This document shows, piece after piece, positions 52,466 to 63,110 of a DNA stretch of 64,000 bases. The DNA comes from Agarophyton chilense. Its lineage: Eukaryota; Rhodophyta; Florideophyceae; Gracilariales; Gracilariaceae. Numbering within the stretch: the first letter of the stretch is position 1; the number at the start of each line of letters is the position of its first letter. The DNA is taken from assembly GCA_030374765.1 (NCBI GenBank), contig JARGXX010000115.1:744001-808000 (forward strand). The letters run 5' to 3'. The notes under the pieces were generated by a model that saw nothing but the letters and a program-made list of their open reading frames with translations, ran no database searches and was not told the origin of the DNA. The position numbers and the translations under genes were made by a program.

Positions 52466-55400
52466 TCAAGACGCGATGAAATTCGGTCGAGTTATTGCTG
52501 TCAGCACTACGTCGTTTCCTGGCGTAGAACCATCAACGGGACTCGTGGTCTCACGCGCCACGTTGCCGGTTTGGGACTTTTCTCCAACTTCGGCTGCCTC
52601 AACAACTGGGGTTGGATCTTTTCTAAAGGCGCCTGATTCTAAAAGATCATTGAGCCATCCACCCATTTGTGTCGACGATGTCTTCACAGCTTCCTCTGCA
52701 CTTATTGAGGTTGCCTCTGGAACCCTCTCAGTATTCAACCAGAATTGGATTGTAGATACATCATTTCCAGTCTGAACGTCATCTATAAACGGTTTTGGAG
52801 GCTCAACTGTATCAATCTTGTTACTTTGTGCAGCAGTTTTCAACTCAGAATCGTCACCTATAGCTAATCTAGTGCATGTGGGGAGGCGTTGGGAGACCCT
52901 AACGCGAGAAGAGCTTTCATCTGTTGTTCCAGGACCATCGAACGTGACAGCACCCGTTTCCACCTGTGCTAAGTTTCCCTCTTCTTCGCAATGATTTTCT
53001 TCTTGGCCTATTTTGTTAGCTTCCATATCATGCCCGCTGTCATCATTCACAACTGCGATATCCACTGTATTTGCACCGCCTGTTTCTTTCACTTCTAGTG
53101 TTCAGCGCGGATGAGACGGGACATCGAGCCTCCTAGGAAGTTAGTTTCTGTTGAATAAAGTATACCAATTTCCATATCATCCCCTGCAACGGGGGTGGGT
53201 TCACGCAAAACAGCAGTCACCACCGCAGCAATTTATTCCGTAATATCCGCACATTCAATCAATGGCTGCTCTGATGGTGGCTGCGCTGATGGTGGCTGAG
53301 CTGATCGCCCTTCGGGGATTCTAACACCAGCTTCCCTGATCTCGAAAACCACAGCGCCGCCTGTATCATTCGCCTCGCCACCTCTTTCGACGCTATCATC
53401 GGTTTCCCACACTTGTACGCTATACTGAATATTCCCAGCCCCTTCAATATATATGTCTGCTGCCATCCCTTCCACTTCCGAAGTTTTAAGTACAGGCTCT
53501 GACTCGAAATCACATTTAGGTTCGACGGATGAATGTTCTGTCATTTCTAAACAATGATTACCGTTCGATGTTGAACCTTCATTCTCATTGAAATCCGCAG
53601 ACACGGATGTACCCAAATCCTGAGGCATTTGGACATTGGGTACTAGCACGGAATCAAACTCACTATTTAGTTCCGCACATTCGTTCTCATAGAAATGAAG
53701 TTCAGCTGTTGAGGGTGGCGCGGACTCAAGCTTGTCGCTTTTTTTTGCCAATTGTCCATGTCGTTTCTGTTCTGTGTCGACGGCATTAGTTAACCCGTAA
53801 TTTTCCTTCAGCTTTTCGCCTGACAAGGAAGCCACCATAGCATTTTCTTGGGAATCTAATCCACCGACTATTTTGTCCGTGGAATGGATTTCAAATTCCT
53901 TGGACATTGCATTTTCGTTCGCTGATGCAATTGGTTCTCTGAGTAATAAAAATTTCATACAAACAAGTGCTCTTATCTCTCTTCCTGTTTCACTTGGCTC
54001 CGTATCTTTCGAACAGGGGACTGTGGTCATCAATGTAGCGCTTTTGGGTTAAACGATGCCTTTTCATAAGACATCGTTCAACCCGAATGCACCGGAAGCA
54101 CCGAACGCTGACGGAAGTTCCTTCAGCGACCAAGTCCTGTTCTGGTAAGGCTTGGGTATCCAGAACAGGAGCTGAATATTCATATTGCAGAATGCTGGCA
54201 ACTACCATTCCTTATGATGTTGGAGCACTGTCTTCAACTTTCAAATCCACGGCGGATACTGCATTGAGTCCCGTTTTTCTGACAATCGGGATCATTCTGC
54301 TGGGGACGTTCCGTCTCCCAAACGCTAGCAACGACCTTGTCGTCTGGGTTTTCTCCAAAGTCTTGAAAACGTGGCATTTCGTCGGCTGGAGTTTCTGAAA
54401 CCCCGGCACACAGCCGAACGACAGAAAATACCGCTCTTGATGCAGGCTTTTGTGCTTCGGATGCCACCATTTTCTCAACCTCATGCTCAGAAGAAGATTC
54501 CACGTTCTCGTCTATAGACTCATTTCTCGGCTGAATCCGATCAACATTTACAGATTCAATTGCCTGTGGCGATAAGTCGGACACAGTCTCATGCGCATCA
54601 GTTCTGCCTTGGAAAACTTCGCTGCCTGAGTCTAGATGCTTTTAAACCGTTTTCTTCCCATCGTTGCTTTCAAGGGGCTCATTTTCGTGTGGAAAATCCT
54701 CTCGTCGTTGTTCGAACCAGTCAATTGTTCCATGGTTGATTCCGCTTTGTCTTTTTGGTGTGTTTGTAATATCAATCCTATCGCCGAATTCAGCATTGTT
54801 CCCCATCGCGGATTTGTCTACTCTCGAGGGCTCAGTATCAAACCTCCCACCAGTCTCTGGAGCTGAAACTTTTCGAGAATGCTGACACTTCTTGTCTTCT
54901 TCCCCAAAAACTGTCGCAGAAGTGATGCCACTTGTTTACGGGGATTCTCGCACTATTTCGATGCCTCTTGCGGAAACTGCGCGATTCTCGCTTCGAAGAT
55001 CTTCGATTTCAGTCGTTCTCTCGTCCGCCATCATTACGCTCATGGTTTCGCTCATTGACTTTGTTTCAGTGCCAAGAACTTTTTCAGAATGTGCAAGAAT
55101 CGAGCTTGAGATGGTTTCAGTTGCTTTTGTTTTTTCCACCGGATGAAGTTCAAGCCGTTTCCCATTATCAACGGTCGCAGCGTCTTCAAAACCACTCCCA
55201 GCCTCTAAATGCGATTGTACGTGTTCGGGATGTTGAAATTCTCTTTTTCGACAGCTTCATCTTCACGAGGTACTTCTGACATTTCCCTTTGAAAACTTCT
55301 TGCAGTGTGGGTCCGAGTTGGTGCCTTCGCTGTCGACGCTGATTGCTCGTTAGAATTTGGCTTAAATCAAATGCTCGCTTCAATCAGCTTCCGTTCAGCT

Positions 55401-55620
55401 TGACCAATTTCGCCTGCACTACGATCAGATTCAGCAAGCCTAGAATCGTCTGTTGAAGTGACTAGTTCAGCCATGGCCTCTGAGTTCACAACTGACAAAC
55501 CACCTTCATGGACTGCAGGGGTTGTGGTTGACCCAGAACCCCCCAATTCTGTAAGATACTCATCGCCATGGACTGTGTCTAAAACCTTCCCGTCGGATTG
55601 AATATCATACTCAGGGGAAG
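52466..55620 (-). pseudogene. Acidic low-complexity host coding region, probably broken
   Basis: A chain of minus-strand frames with one style, Glu/Asp/Ser/Thr/Val-rich and disordered: 55379-55620 (YDIQSDGKVLDTVHGDEYL), 54936-55139 (MADERTTEIEDLRSENRAVS), 54234-54584 (SIDENVESSSEHEVEKMVAS), 53233-54033 (266 codons, ATG at 54030, ending in AQPPS repeats) and 52466-53092 (208 codons, no ATG). They are in different frames with gaps of 50-300 bp. This is either one long disordered protein cut by frame changes, or exons with short introns. No domain is recognised, so the identity is open. Confidence 0.45.
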
Positions 55621-56215
55621 TTTAATTTCTGTGGAAAGTCGGCGGAGCTCCAGATTTGCTAGATTGCACTTCCAATGTGGGTCCGAGGCGCAGATTCGCA
55701 GCAGTTTGGCCATGCAGCAGGCAATGAAGAGCTTAGCGCAGTGATGGGGACGGGTAAGAAAGCGCTCGGTGATGAGAGCGTCAGCCAGGGCGTGTAAACT
55801 GTCTTGCCCGGTGAGGCGTCCCTCTGGCAATCTCTTGGAGTAGCCCGGCGTATTCTCAGTGGCCTCGAAGAGGTTAAAGACTGTCTGAAGACGGGCAGGT
55901 AGCCAGCATAGGCTGGCAAGAAGCTGCTCATCTGGGAGTTGGACGGTGCAATGTGCCCAAGCGGCGGTGAGCGCGACGCGATCGGACTCTTGTTGGTGCG
56001 GTGGGGATGCAGGGTCAGAAGGGAGTTGCTAGAACGGATAAGTGGTTGATGAAGAGAGCGGAGGGAGATGCCACTACTTTCGGGGGCGCGTCTGGCGGCG
56101 GCGACGTAATGTGCGGCTCTTCCGTCAAAGTGGGCGCGTCTTCGTGGAAGGTCGCGCACACATTGCGCCGAGTTGCGGATTGAAGCGCGGCGGAGACGGC
56201 GCGACGGGGTGGCAT
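55579..56215 (-). pseudogene. PDS5-like cohesion factor, N-terminal segment
   Basis: From an ATG at 56215 (MPPRRAVSAALQSATRRNV) a first segment runs to about 56078, a 49-bp GT-AG intron (56077-56029) is possible, and a second segment reads LLASLCWLPARLQTVFNLFE, then LHALADALITERFL and LFIACCMAKLLRICASDPHW. The block order LxxL-A-L, FLxRPxxxxxLxIACCxAxLLRIxAxxP matches the first HEAT repeats of PDS5, the regulator that holds and releases cohesin on sister chromatids. The match stops at that point and the frame ends at 55579, while the neighbouring acidic frame begins at about 55620. Full PDS5 is over 1000 residues, so this is a truncated copy or first exons of a damaged gene. Confidence 0.65.
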
Positions 56216-57108
56216 CGGGCGCCGGCGAGGCTGCGCGTGGGCGTGGCATGCGGCATGTGGAGAATGCTTGCAGGTAGCGGGGGGGGAACGAAGTCGAGGG
56301 GCGACGCCGAGCGGAAGGCGTTAGGCAGAACGGGCGAGGGGGTGTAGGCCGAACTGGAAATAAGGGTTGGACTGCTTCTTCGAGGTTACATACATGCGGT
56401 GCAGTGTGGTGGGTACAGTCGCAACGTAAGTTATTGCACGATTTTTGCTTACGCCTGGCACAGGTTGAATCAAATGCATCGAATGCAAGCACGGTTAGAA
56501 AAAGAAGCGCTTTTGTTTCACAAAAGGCTACAGTAATACGGGCAAAGAAAAGGGCGCGTGAAGTCGCCCCTACACTACCCCCAGTTTTATCATTTCCTAC
56601 TTGCAACAATCTAGCCAGCTCTCTACGTTCGTATGCTAATAGAACTACACTCGCTCACCGCTCGCGCTTAAACAAAAGGAATACTATTTGAAACAACAAC
56701 ATTTCTAAGGATTTATTGTAAAGCATTCATTAATTGTAATTCCACGCGAAGCCCAGGCGAGCGCCTAAGTATAGCTAGCCTTAGCCGGTTTAACCCATCC
56801 TCCGTCAAACCCATCTCCACGCCATACTACCCCAGGACCCAAGAAGTCCCGATGAGGTCCGAAAATCAGAGTTTTTCAGAAATTATTGATTTTATACAGA
56901 ACTTTTTGATTCTGATCAATTTTCCGTCCAAAACTGAAATTGACCCACCGAGAAATCACTAAGTCCTGGAGCCTCCCTTAATTTCTGCTCCTAGCCTCCT
57001 CTAGTGCTTGCACGTTCTCCTGACCCCCAACCCAGGCGGGTGGCGTAACGTTGAATAACGTTGCTGCTCTGGCAATAACCGCCTCGAACTGAAGTCGCTG
57101 GGCGTCTA
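56216..57108. other. No secure gene
   Basis: Between the PDS5-like start and the recombinase element. The frame 56404-56691 (plus) is Lys/Arg-rich without a domain. A G-run lies at 56279-56286. Presumed promoter region of the PDS5-like copy. Confidence 0.4.
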
Positions 57109-57600
57109 TCAAAGTATGATGAACCCATGCAACTTGTGAGGCTGTATGTAGAGTTTAAAATTTTTATCTGACGCCCAACGACCTCTGTTCTTTATTTCAC
57201 GGTCGGTGAGGCGACCATAAAATTTATCGGTTGTGGCACCGCCAAACCGCAGCATGTGAGGGGTAACACTTTGTGTTATCGAAAGTCGCGCAGCGGCACG
57301 CCGAAGATGCTCCCTAAATCGTGCTGGAGGCATTTTAAAAAGCTTATGTTCCCTTAATACCCTTTTTCTTTTCTATCAATCGAGACAACAATACTGCCAT
57401 AAAATATCGCCGTATTGTTACTGCCTCGTTTCGGCCGCGCTTTGAAATAGAAATATTCATGCTTCCATAGTGCGGCCTTTTCCTTGACCGTTCGAGTACC
57501 ACAATATCGTCAATTCCAGGTCCCAACAGATCCCCCAGACGGAGATACCCATCGAACTTCTTTGGGACCGCAAAAACTCCCTTCGTTACTTCTGCTTGTT
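57109..57600 (-). pseudogene. Tyrosine recombinase, catalytic domain
   Basis: The C-terminal part reads TPHMLRFGGATTDKFYGR (His-x-x-Arg of the active site) and GRWASDKNFKLYIQPH (Tyr nucleophile in LYI). Upstream frames give LGPGIDDIVVLERSRKRPHY and ISISKRGRNEAVTIRR, where the first catalytic Arg is expected. Such enzymes cut and rejoin DNA through a covalent Tyr intermediate. Fossil. Confidence 0.65.
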
Positions 57601-57619
57601 CCCTTTGTAACGATATTAT

Positions 57620-57940
57620 TCACACTCCCTCCAGCTTTTCAATAAGCCTTTTGTATGCTCCTCCTTCAACCCCAAAGAAGGGGTTCCGGAGGGCCTCCCT
57701 TTCCCTCTTCGGTTTCGCTTGTGATTCTCGCGACTCATAAGCGACCCGAATATCTTCTGGCAATAATGTCAAGACGTCCGCAGACGCCGCCAGTCCTTCG
57801 ACCGGCAATGACACCAGATCAGGGTTGATAAGCTCCCAGGAGTGCTTTTCACCATAATAAAATATGCCTTCATCCTTAACGACGGCAGCCGCCGCAGCGA
57901 AATAATTTCGGCGGCATGCTGCCTCCCCGATGTCTCGCAA
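57620..57940 (-). pseudogene. Middle ORF of the tyrosine-recombinase element
   Basis: The open frame extends upstream to about 58009 (SLEPQGEERNAVQRLATTFL, then RDIGEAACRRNYFAAAAAVV). No ATG is needed if it continues from the gag-like region. It reads like real protein (HSWELINPDLVSLPVEGLAA) but no domain is recognised. Confidence 0.4.
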
Positions 57941-58228
57941 GAAGGTGGTCGCTAACCGCTGAACCGCGTTTCTCTCCTCACCTTGAGGCTCTAGAGAGAA
58001 GACATGCCCGGCTTATAGGCCATTAAGCCCTGCTACAAGTCTTCGAGTAACCGTGTCCATCATGCGCCACTTTGCGTAACGCTGCCTTAGTCGACTATTC
58101 ATACTAGCTTGTTTTTGCACATGCCCAGATCCACCTGGGATCGCCCACTGTAGGAGAAGCAAGTCCCACATGTCCATTACTCCAAATCCCCCGAGTTGCT
58201 GTTGTTGTTGTTTTATTAAATGAACTCC

Positions 58229-59407
58229 CTAATTCGTCTCCCGGCCACCTGGGACAGACTTATCTTTTTGGGAGCGCCCCGCGAGTTCACGACGTAATTT
58301 TGCAGATTTATGCAGCCTTCGTCGATATTTCTCCGGAACTAGCTCGTTGTCATCCTCCTCTAGCTCGCGAGCAGCATCCCAGTTGCCTGAGTTCTCCGCC
58401 ATAATGACGGCTGCCAAACGCCGTAGAGCGACTTCAACTGCCAATTCACGCCGGGCTCTCATGATCCCAAACGATCCAATGATACAGTCTACTATTTTGG
58501 CAAGACTTGCTGCCTCTCGCTTGCTTCGAAGATTTGTCAAACGCCGAGCCTCCACCCACGCCGACACCGTCGGGTAGTTCGTGAGTGCTTTGCGGAGCAT
58601 ATTCTCCCCCAACAAGAGATCTACCTGCAAAGACTGTTCCGGGAAAGGGCGAGCTGCAAACTTCTCGAAGAACTTTTTGTTGCTCTTCTTTTTCTCGCTT
58701 GTAGCCACATCTGTATCGGCCTCCGGCTCCGAATCAGAAGAGCTCCCACCGAAGTCCGGGCCGTCAAACCCTCCTTCAGCTAAAGCTCTATCCAAATCCT
58801 TCGTTAGATCACGGCCGCCAGAACCCTGCTTCCCCTTCAGACGCTTGATTTCCCCTTCCAGCGCTCCTTGCTTTTTGAGCAACTTGGCCTGCCCTTTCTG
58901 CACAGCAGAAATGGCCGACAATAAAGCACCAAGCGATTCAGGTTCCTTGAGCGTCTTCGGAGCCTCCTCAGCCTCAGAGCTATCAGAGTACTCGTCGCCA
59001 CTCTCATCTTCCTCGTCAGTGTCTTTTTGCCTTTTTGACACACTCGACCCACCACGAGCCTGTCCGGTTCCGTCGTCTTTGCCGGCAACACTCATTGGGT
59101 ATGTCCCATCTTGGATTCCCCATAAGAGATCATTGAAATCTCCCTCTTTTGGGATCCCCGTCAATTCCTTTCTGAGAGCCTCAAGCAGGGCACGCCTACT
59201 AGTCGGTCTCTCTCCCAAATATTCGGATGCATTCGCCCCGAATCTCTCCCTGAACAATTTCAGGGCACCGCCGCCCTTGCCCTTGATGGCTTTCGCCAGG
59301 ACAGAGCACAACGTTTTATCTTTGTTTGCAGCAGGTCTATACTGCTCCGGAAGGCCGACCCAAGCCAACCAGCAGGCTACTTTAACCCATAGCAGAGGCT
59401 TGCGCAT
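58229..59407 (-). CDS. Gag-like ORF of the tyrosine-recombinase element, 392 aa
   Basis: ATG at 59407 (MRKPLLWVKVACWLAWVGLP). Residues 1-100 look folded, 115-165 are acidic Ser/Asp/Glu-rich (DEEDESGDEYSDSSEAEEAP), 170-215 form a coiled coil (LLSAISAVQKGQAKLLKKQG), 240-370 are helical and basic (MLRKALTNYPTVSAWVEARR). No zinc knuckle is seen. The layout is that of ORF1 proteins of DIRS-type elements, but no named domain proves it. The frame is open. Confidence 0.5.
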   Translation of the reverse strand: MRKPLLWVKVACWLAWVGLPEQYRPAANKDKTLCSVLAKAIKGKGGGALKLFRERFGANASEYLGERPTSRRALLEALRKELTGIPKEGDFNDLLWGIQDGTYPMSVAGKDDGTGQARGGSSVSKRQKDTDEEDESGDEYSDSSEAEEAPKTLKEPESLGALLSAISAVQKGQAKLLKKQGALEGEIKRLKGKQGSGGRDLTKDLDRALAEGGFDGPDFGGSSSDSEPEADTDVATSEKKKSNKKFFEKFAARPFPEQSLQVDLLLGENMLRKALTNYPTVSAWVEARRLTNLRSKREAASLAKIVDCIIGSFGIMRARRELAVEVALRRLAAVIMAENSGNWDAARELEEDDNELVPEKYRRRLHKSAKLRRELAGRSQKDKSVPGGRETN

Positions 59408-59827
59408 TAAGGAAGGCTGCTTCCGACTGAGCGCGTAACCTAAAAAGGTCCAGCCGTCACCTGACCCCCATACTAGTGGAAACTAGGTCTAGGCCTCGTA
59501 TCCGCCAGACCCCTAGGAATTAACCTAGTGGTACATGGTCGGACCTTGTGATTGCCAAAATCCCCAAGTCTTTTCTTACAACTGTCCGTCGTGTCCATGT
59601 GTCCACGTGTGATATCTATGTGGATTGAAGGAGGAAAACAGTCCTGAGAGAGTTCTCCAATCAACCCGCAACAACACACACAGACAACAAGACACAAACA
59701 AACAGCACCAACGACTTCTTTTACCTCTCTCAGGACTCACCCACACAGAGAAGATAAAATTCTTCTCCGCAGCCCAGCCAGAATATTCAGAAAAATTCCA
59801 AACTTCTGACCAGAACTGCAAAACTTG
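59408..59827. other. Leader region of the recombinase element, no gene
   Basis: Short opposed frames (59473-59697 and 59576-59884 minus, 59625-59828 plus) are not convincing. Confidence 0.4.
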
Positions 59828-60434
59828 AATTCTTTCGCTTACTAGCGTCAGAAATCGTGATTGAAAACATCTGCTTAATAGCATCTGATTTCATACACAC
59901 CAAGGATCACTCCTTGACTTTCTCCATTAGACAGTCAATACTGCCCGGCCAGCACCGCGAAGGAGGTGGAGATAAGATTCAATCCGGCCCGTATCTTCTT
60001 GACTAATAAATCCCCCTCAGAAACTCACCCTTACAGCTTAAAAAACCTTCTCGGGCCTCACCGCGACGGAAATGTGAGAAAGGTGACATTATTTAAGATT
60101 GTAGATTCTACATGACGCCTAATCAATTCCGGTTGTGCCCGAGGCATATAGTTTCGTCCTCATCACACTCGCAGTCTTTCATAACTTAGTCATCAATATA
60201 GTCTCTAAAACTGGTCGTGCTCGTGGGGTATTCCCCACATCACACTGGCAGTCTCACCCTTCCCACTAATTCGAGTTCTTTCGCTTATTAGCGTCAGAAA
60301 TCGCAACTGAAAACATCTGCTTATTAGCATCTGATTTCACACACACCAAGGATCACTCCTTGAATTTCTCCGTTAGCCAGTTAATACTGCCCGGTCGGCA
60401 CCGCGAGGAGGTGGAGATAAGTTTCAAACCGACC
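59828..60434. repeat. Direct repeat pair of about 165 bp, 447 bp apart
   Basis: Copies at 59828-59991 and 60275-60434 share CTTTCGCTTAYTAGCGTCAG, CACCAAGGATCACTCCTTGA and GGAGGTGGAGATAAG. They differ by about 15-20 bases. Within each copy the word GCTTAnTAGC occurs twice, and AAGGATCACTCCTT is a near-perfect palindrome. Between them two imperfect copies of a CATCACACTSGCAGTCT word occur. They lie just upstream of the gag-like ORF on the minus strand. Confidence 0.8.
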
Positions 60435-60452
60435 TTGTAGAGGCGTCTTGGA

Positions 60453-62060
60453 TTGTTTCACTCGGAAATAAAATTACCTACGCATTCGCTCGGTAATAAA
60501 ACATATGCTTCCGTTTCATATCGTACCATTTCGCCACCGAGCTCGGTTCCCCCATATAAGAAACCTATTTTTCGTCATGTTGTGCAGAAACCATCGCGAC
60601 TGCAGCCACACACGTATCATTCACACTCGCCCCCAGCCCATAGAACTGTCTTTCCTGCCGCTGCACGGGCTCCTGGAACTCCGAGACCTGGTCATGCGTC
60701 TTTAGAAAGCCAAAGTGTCACAATCCCTGAGCCAGGGCGTACTCATCCAGTGGCTTTATCTTTGAATAAGGCCAACCCTTCAGCCGCCCTACCGCCATCG
60801 CCTTTCCTAGCCCTGCTGGACGCTATTCCTACTCCCAACGTACCTGGTAGTAGTTCCATGATAGCGGAGGCCAAGAAGAACTATTTAATGGGCAATATCA
60901 TGCCACTATCGACCCAGGCAACACAGTTTTGGACGCAAGCCGTGTCCTCCAGCATCCACCCTGTACCCCTGCCGCCGATGAGTTCTACCCACACTGAGAG
61001 CTCTGGTATTCAGCCCAATATAGAAAAACCGGCGCCTCCTGTCTCTCGGAATGGGCAGAGTGATACGTTTTTGCCACCGAAGGCAACAGATGGGAGTTTA
61101 AAGACCTCTTCTGACATGCCTGCGAGTAAACAACAAGTACATTTGTCAAATGCTAAGGAAAGGCTTTCAGAAACTTGGAGGCTTTCTCCCGTTCTGTAAA
61201 AAAGACCGAGATGGAATACTGTTCTTATCGCACCGCTGCCATCATATCAAATATTGATTGCACACGTCTCAACTCCGTCGATGCTGGCCGATGGCGACTG
61301 TCTGCTACGGTGGCCCCTCCCCCCCCCACCCCCCCTTCTAAAAGCCGGCTACTGACCCTAAGATAGAAGAGACTGAAAAACAACTTTCTATCGTTAAACA
61401 GCGCCGGAGAATGTATAACAAACTTGCAAATGAGTCGGACTCACCTACGCAGTTTCCAGACTCCAGCTTTAGATCTTCTTCAGGACGGTCTATAAGTACA
61501 TCTTCCTCGAGACATGAGTCCTCGAATTCTCTTACTCCGCTCCACGACGACCGATCAGAAACATTGGTACCTCAACTGTGCTCGACCAACACAGGAAATG
61601 CGAACTCTGGTGCTAGTCCTAACAACGACCAGCTAGAAGTATTTCTGAAAGATTCACTGAACGAGGAAGTCGATTTCATACCTGTTGTTTCCAATCAAAA
61701 CAAAAGCGCGGGACAGAGAGCGATCGAGGCTGCCGAGAAGGTTTCAACTGCAAAGGATGGGCCATCATTCGAAAAAACTGAGGCCATGGTTGGAGCGGAC
61801 TCTGAGCCTGATGTGATTCCAACGCCTAGCAATGGGGATGTTGGTGAAATAAATGGGCACGAGCAAGGGCGAACAAGTGTTCATCTTTAGGCTGCACTCG
61901 AAGGCGAACCTGTAGTTCCGATGAAGGAGCGGCTCGCTGCCGCGGTGGCCAGATACCGCACAATATCCAAGCTTGGGATCAGCATCGGAATCACTTCGTC
62001 TCCCAGCTTTTTTCCCATAAGAATAACTAGCTTCCATCTGCAGACAGTGCGGATGTGTCC
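60453..62060 (+). pseudogene. Ser/Pro-rich disordered host protein, probably broken
   Basis: A 248-codon frame 60453-61199 has no ATG at its head (first Met at about 60858) and is Pro/Ser/Thr-rich (PPSPFLALLDAIPTPNVPGS). Reading resumes in another frame at about 61334 (TDPKIEETEKQLSIVKQRRR) through the ATG at 61411 to a TAG at 61888-61890, and sense continues in the same frame past it (EPVVPMKERLAAAVARYRTI). One internal stop plus one frame change or intron is needed. No domain recognised. Confidence 0.4.
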
Positions 62061-63110
62061 GAAATAGATGTGTAGTACGCAATGCTGGTAGTCCCGATTA
62101 TCCCGACCGTCCCTAACACTTTCGGTAGTTCTTTGATGGATTGGAATATCAGGTGAATAGAGCAAGCTGCTAAAGTGGACAGAGAGATCAACATTCATGA
62201 TTATACTGGTAGCTTGGTTGTAGAACCAGGAAATTTGTCTGCAACCTGTATGTGAATAATACCAGAAAAAACGTTCATGTCAGTAATAGGTAAACATTCA
62301 TTTATAGAGAATCAAAACGCACGTTTTGCACCAATGGCAATCCCAGGAGCTTGCCAGTCACCGGGGCTCGGCTCAGGAATGCAATAACGACTGGAAAAAA
62401 GTCGCAGAACCTTGATCAGTGATAATGTTGTGAGGTAGGCCTGTGTAATCGGTAGCCCAGCACTCAAAGATGGTGGAGCGGATTTTCTTCGTAGATAAAC
62501 CCGGTAGGAACATAGAAGCACTTAACGTTTTCCCTTCCGTGCGGAAAAAAGGAATTGTGGGAGCGGCGAAGAGGCTGGACCTTCGGGGAGCGCGTAAGGA
62601 GTGGGGGCATCGTGGCTGCCCAGTGTTTTGTACCTTCGCCGAGCCGTGGGCGTATGAAGTGATACCCGGTCATTGGTTCTGTTTTGAAACAACAGCTCGC
62701 GCCCCATTTCGGGCGTGCATGGCACAAAAGCGACGAATGCGCTGCAATCGTGCCACGTGTGGCGCACGAAAATCACAAACATATCCGCCTGGCTTTGCGC
62801 CATCAACTTGATCGACCTTTATCTTTCGGTCGAAAAAGCCACGCGCCAATGCATATTTCTGTGGCGACTCTTCAGCCGTTTCGACTCCCACCTTCTCTCA
62901 GAACGCAACTTTTTCCTCCCTTGTTCCAATTCCGAGGCCAACCTCTCTCGTCATTGCCACTACAACCCTCGCTGCTTGGATCGCTGCGTCTTGCGCCACT
63001 TCCACCTAAGACCCCCAGACCCAAGCATCTCGATTCCGGATGTCCAATCGCCTAAACCTCATGTGCAGCTTCGACAAAGTGCCAAACACACCATTCTCTC
63101 TCTCTCTCAG
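62061..63110. other. Gene status unclear, likely promoter or 5' part of the Hook-like gene
   Basis: Overlapping frames on both strands between 62464 and 63134 are not separable. A CT-rich tract (TCTCTCTCTCTCAG) ends at 63110 and looks like a splice acceptor for the next segment. Confidence 0.35.

Larger units (their letters stand above)
57109..59407 (-). mobile_element. Tyrosine-recombinase element (DIRS/Ngaro/Crypton type), broken
   Basis: Minus-strand order: gag-like ORF 58229-59407, an Ala-rich frame 57620-58009, tyrosine recombinase 57109-57600. No reverse transcriptase or integrase is visible, so it is either a shortened DIRS/Ngaro relative or a Crypton-like element. Upstream lies a duplicated 165-bp sequence (59828-60434) which may be its terminal repeat region. 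Broken, with a few breaks. Confidence 0.6.

Noticed and set aside
55659-56609. 316-codon minus frame overlapping the PDS5-like segment.
   Set aside because: Arg/Pro/Ser-rich with no domain, and it crosses the PDS5-like blocks in the wrong frame.
58581-59438. 285-codon plus frame opposite the gag-like ORF.
   Set aside because: Ser/Pro/Leu-rich mirror of the coding strand, no ATG context or domain. The minus ORF reads far more like protein.
61316-61340. C-run as a possible regulatory or replication signal.
   Set aside because: Simple homopolymer; no flanking structure.
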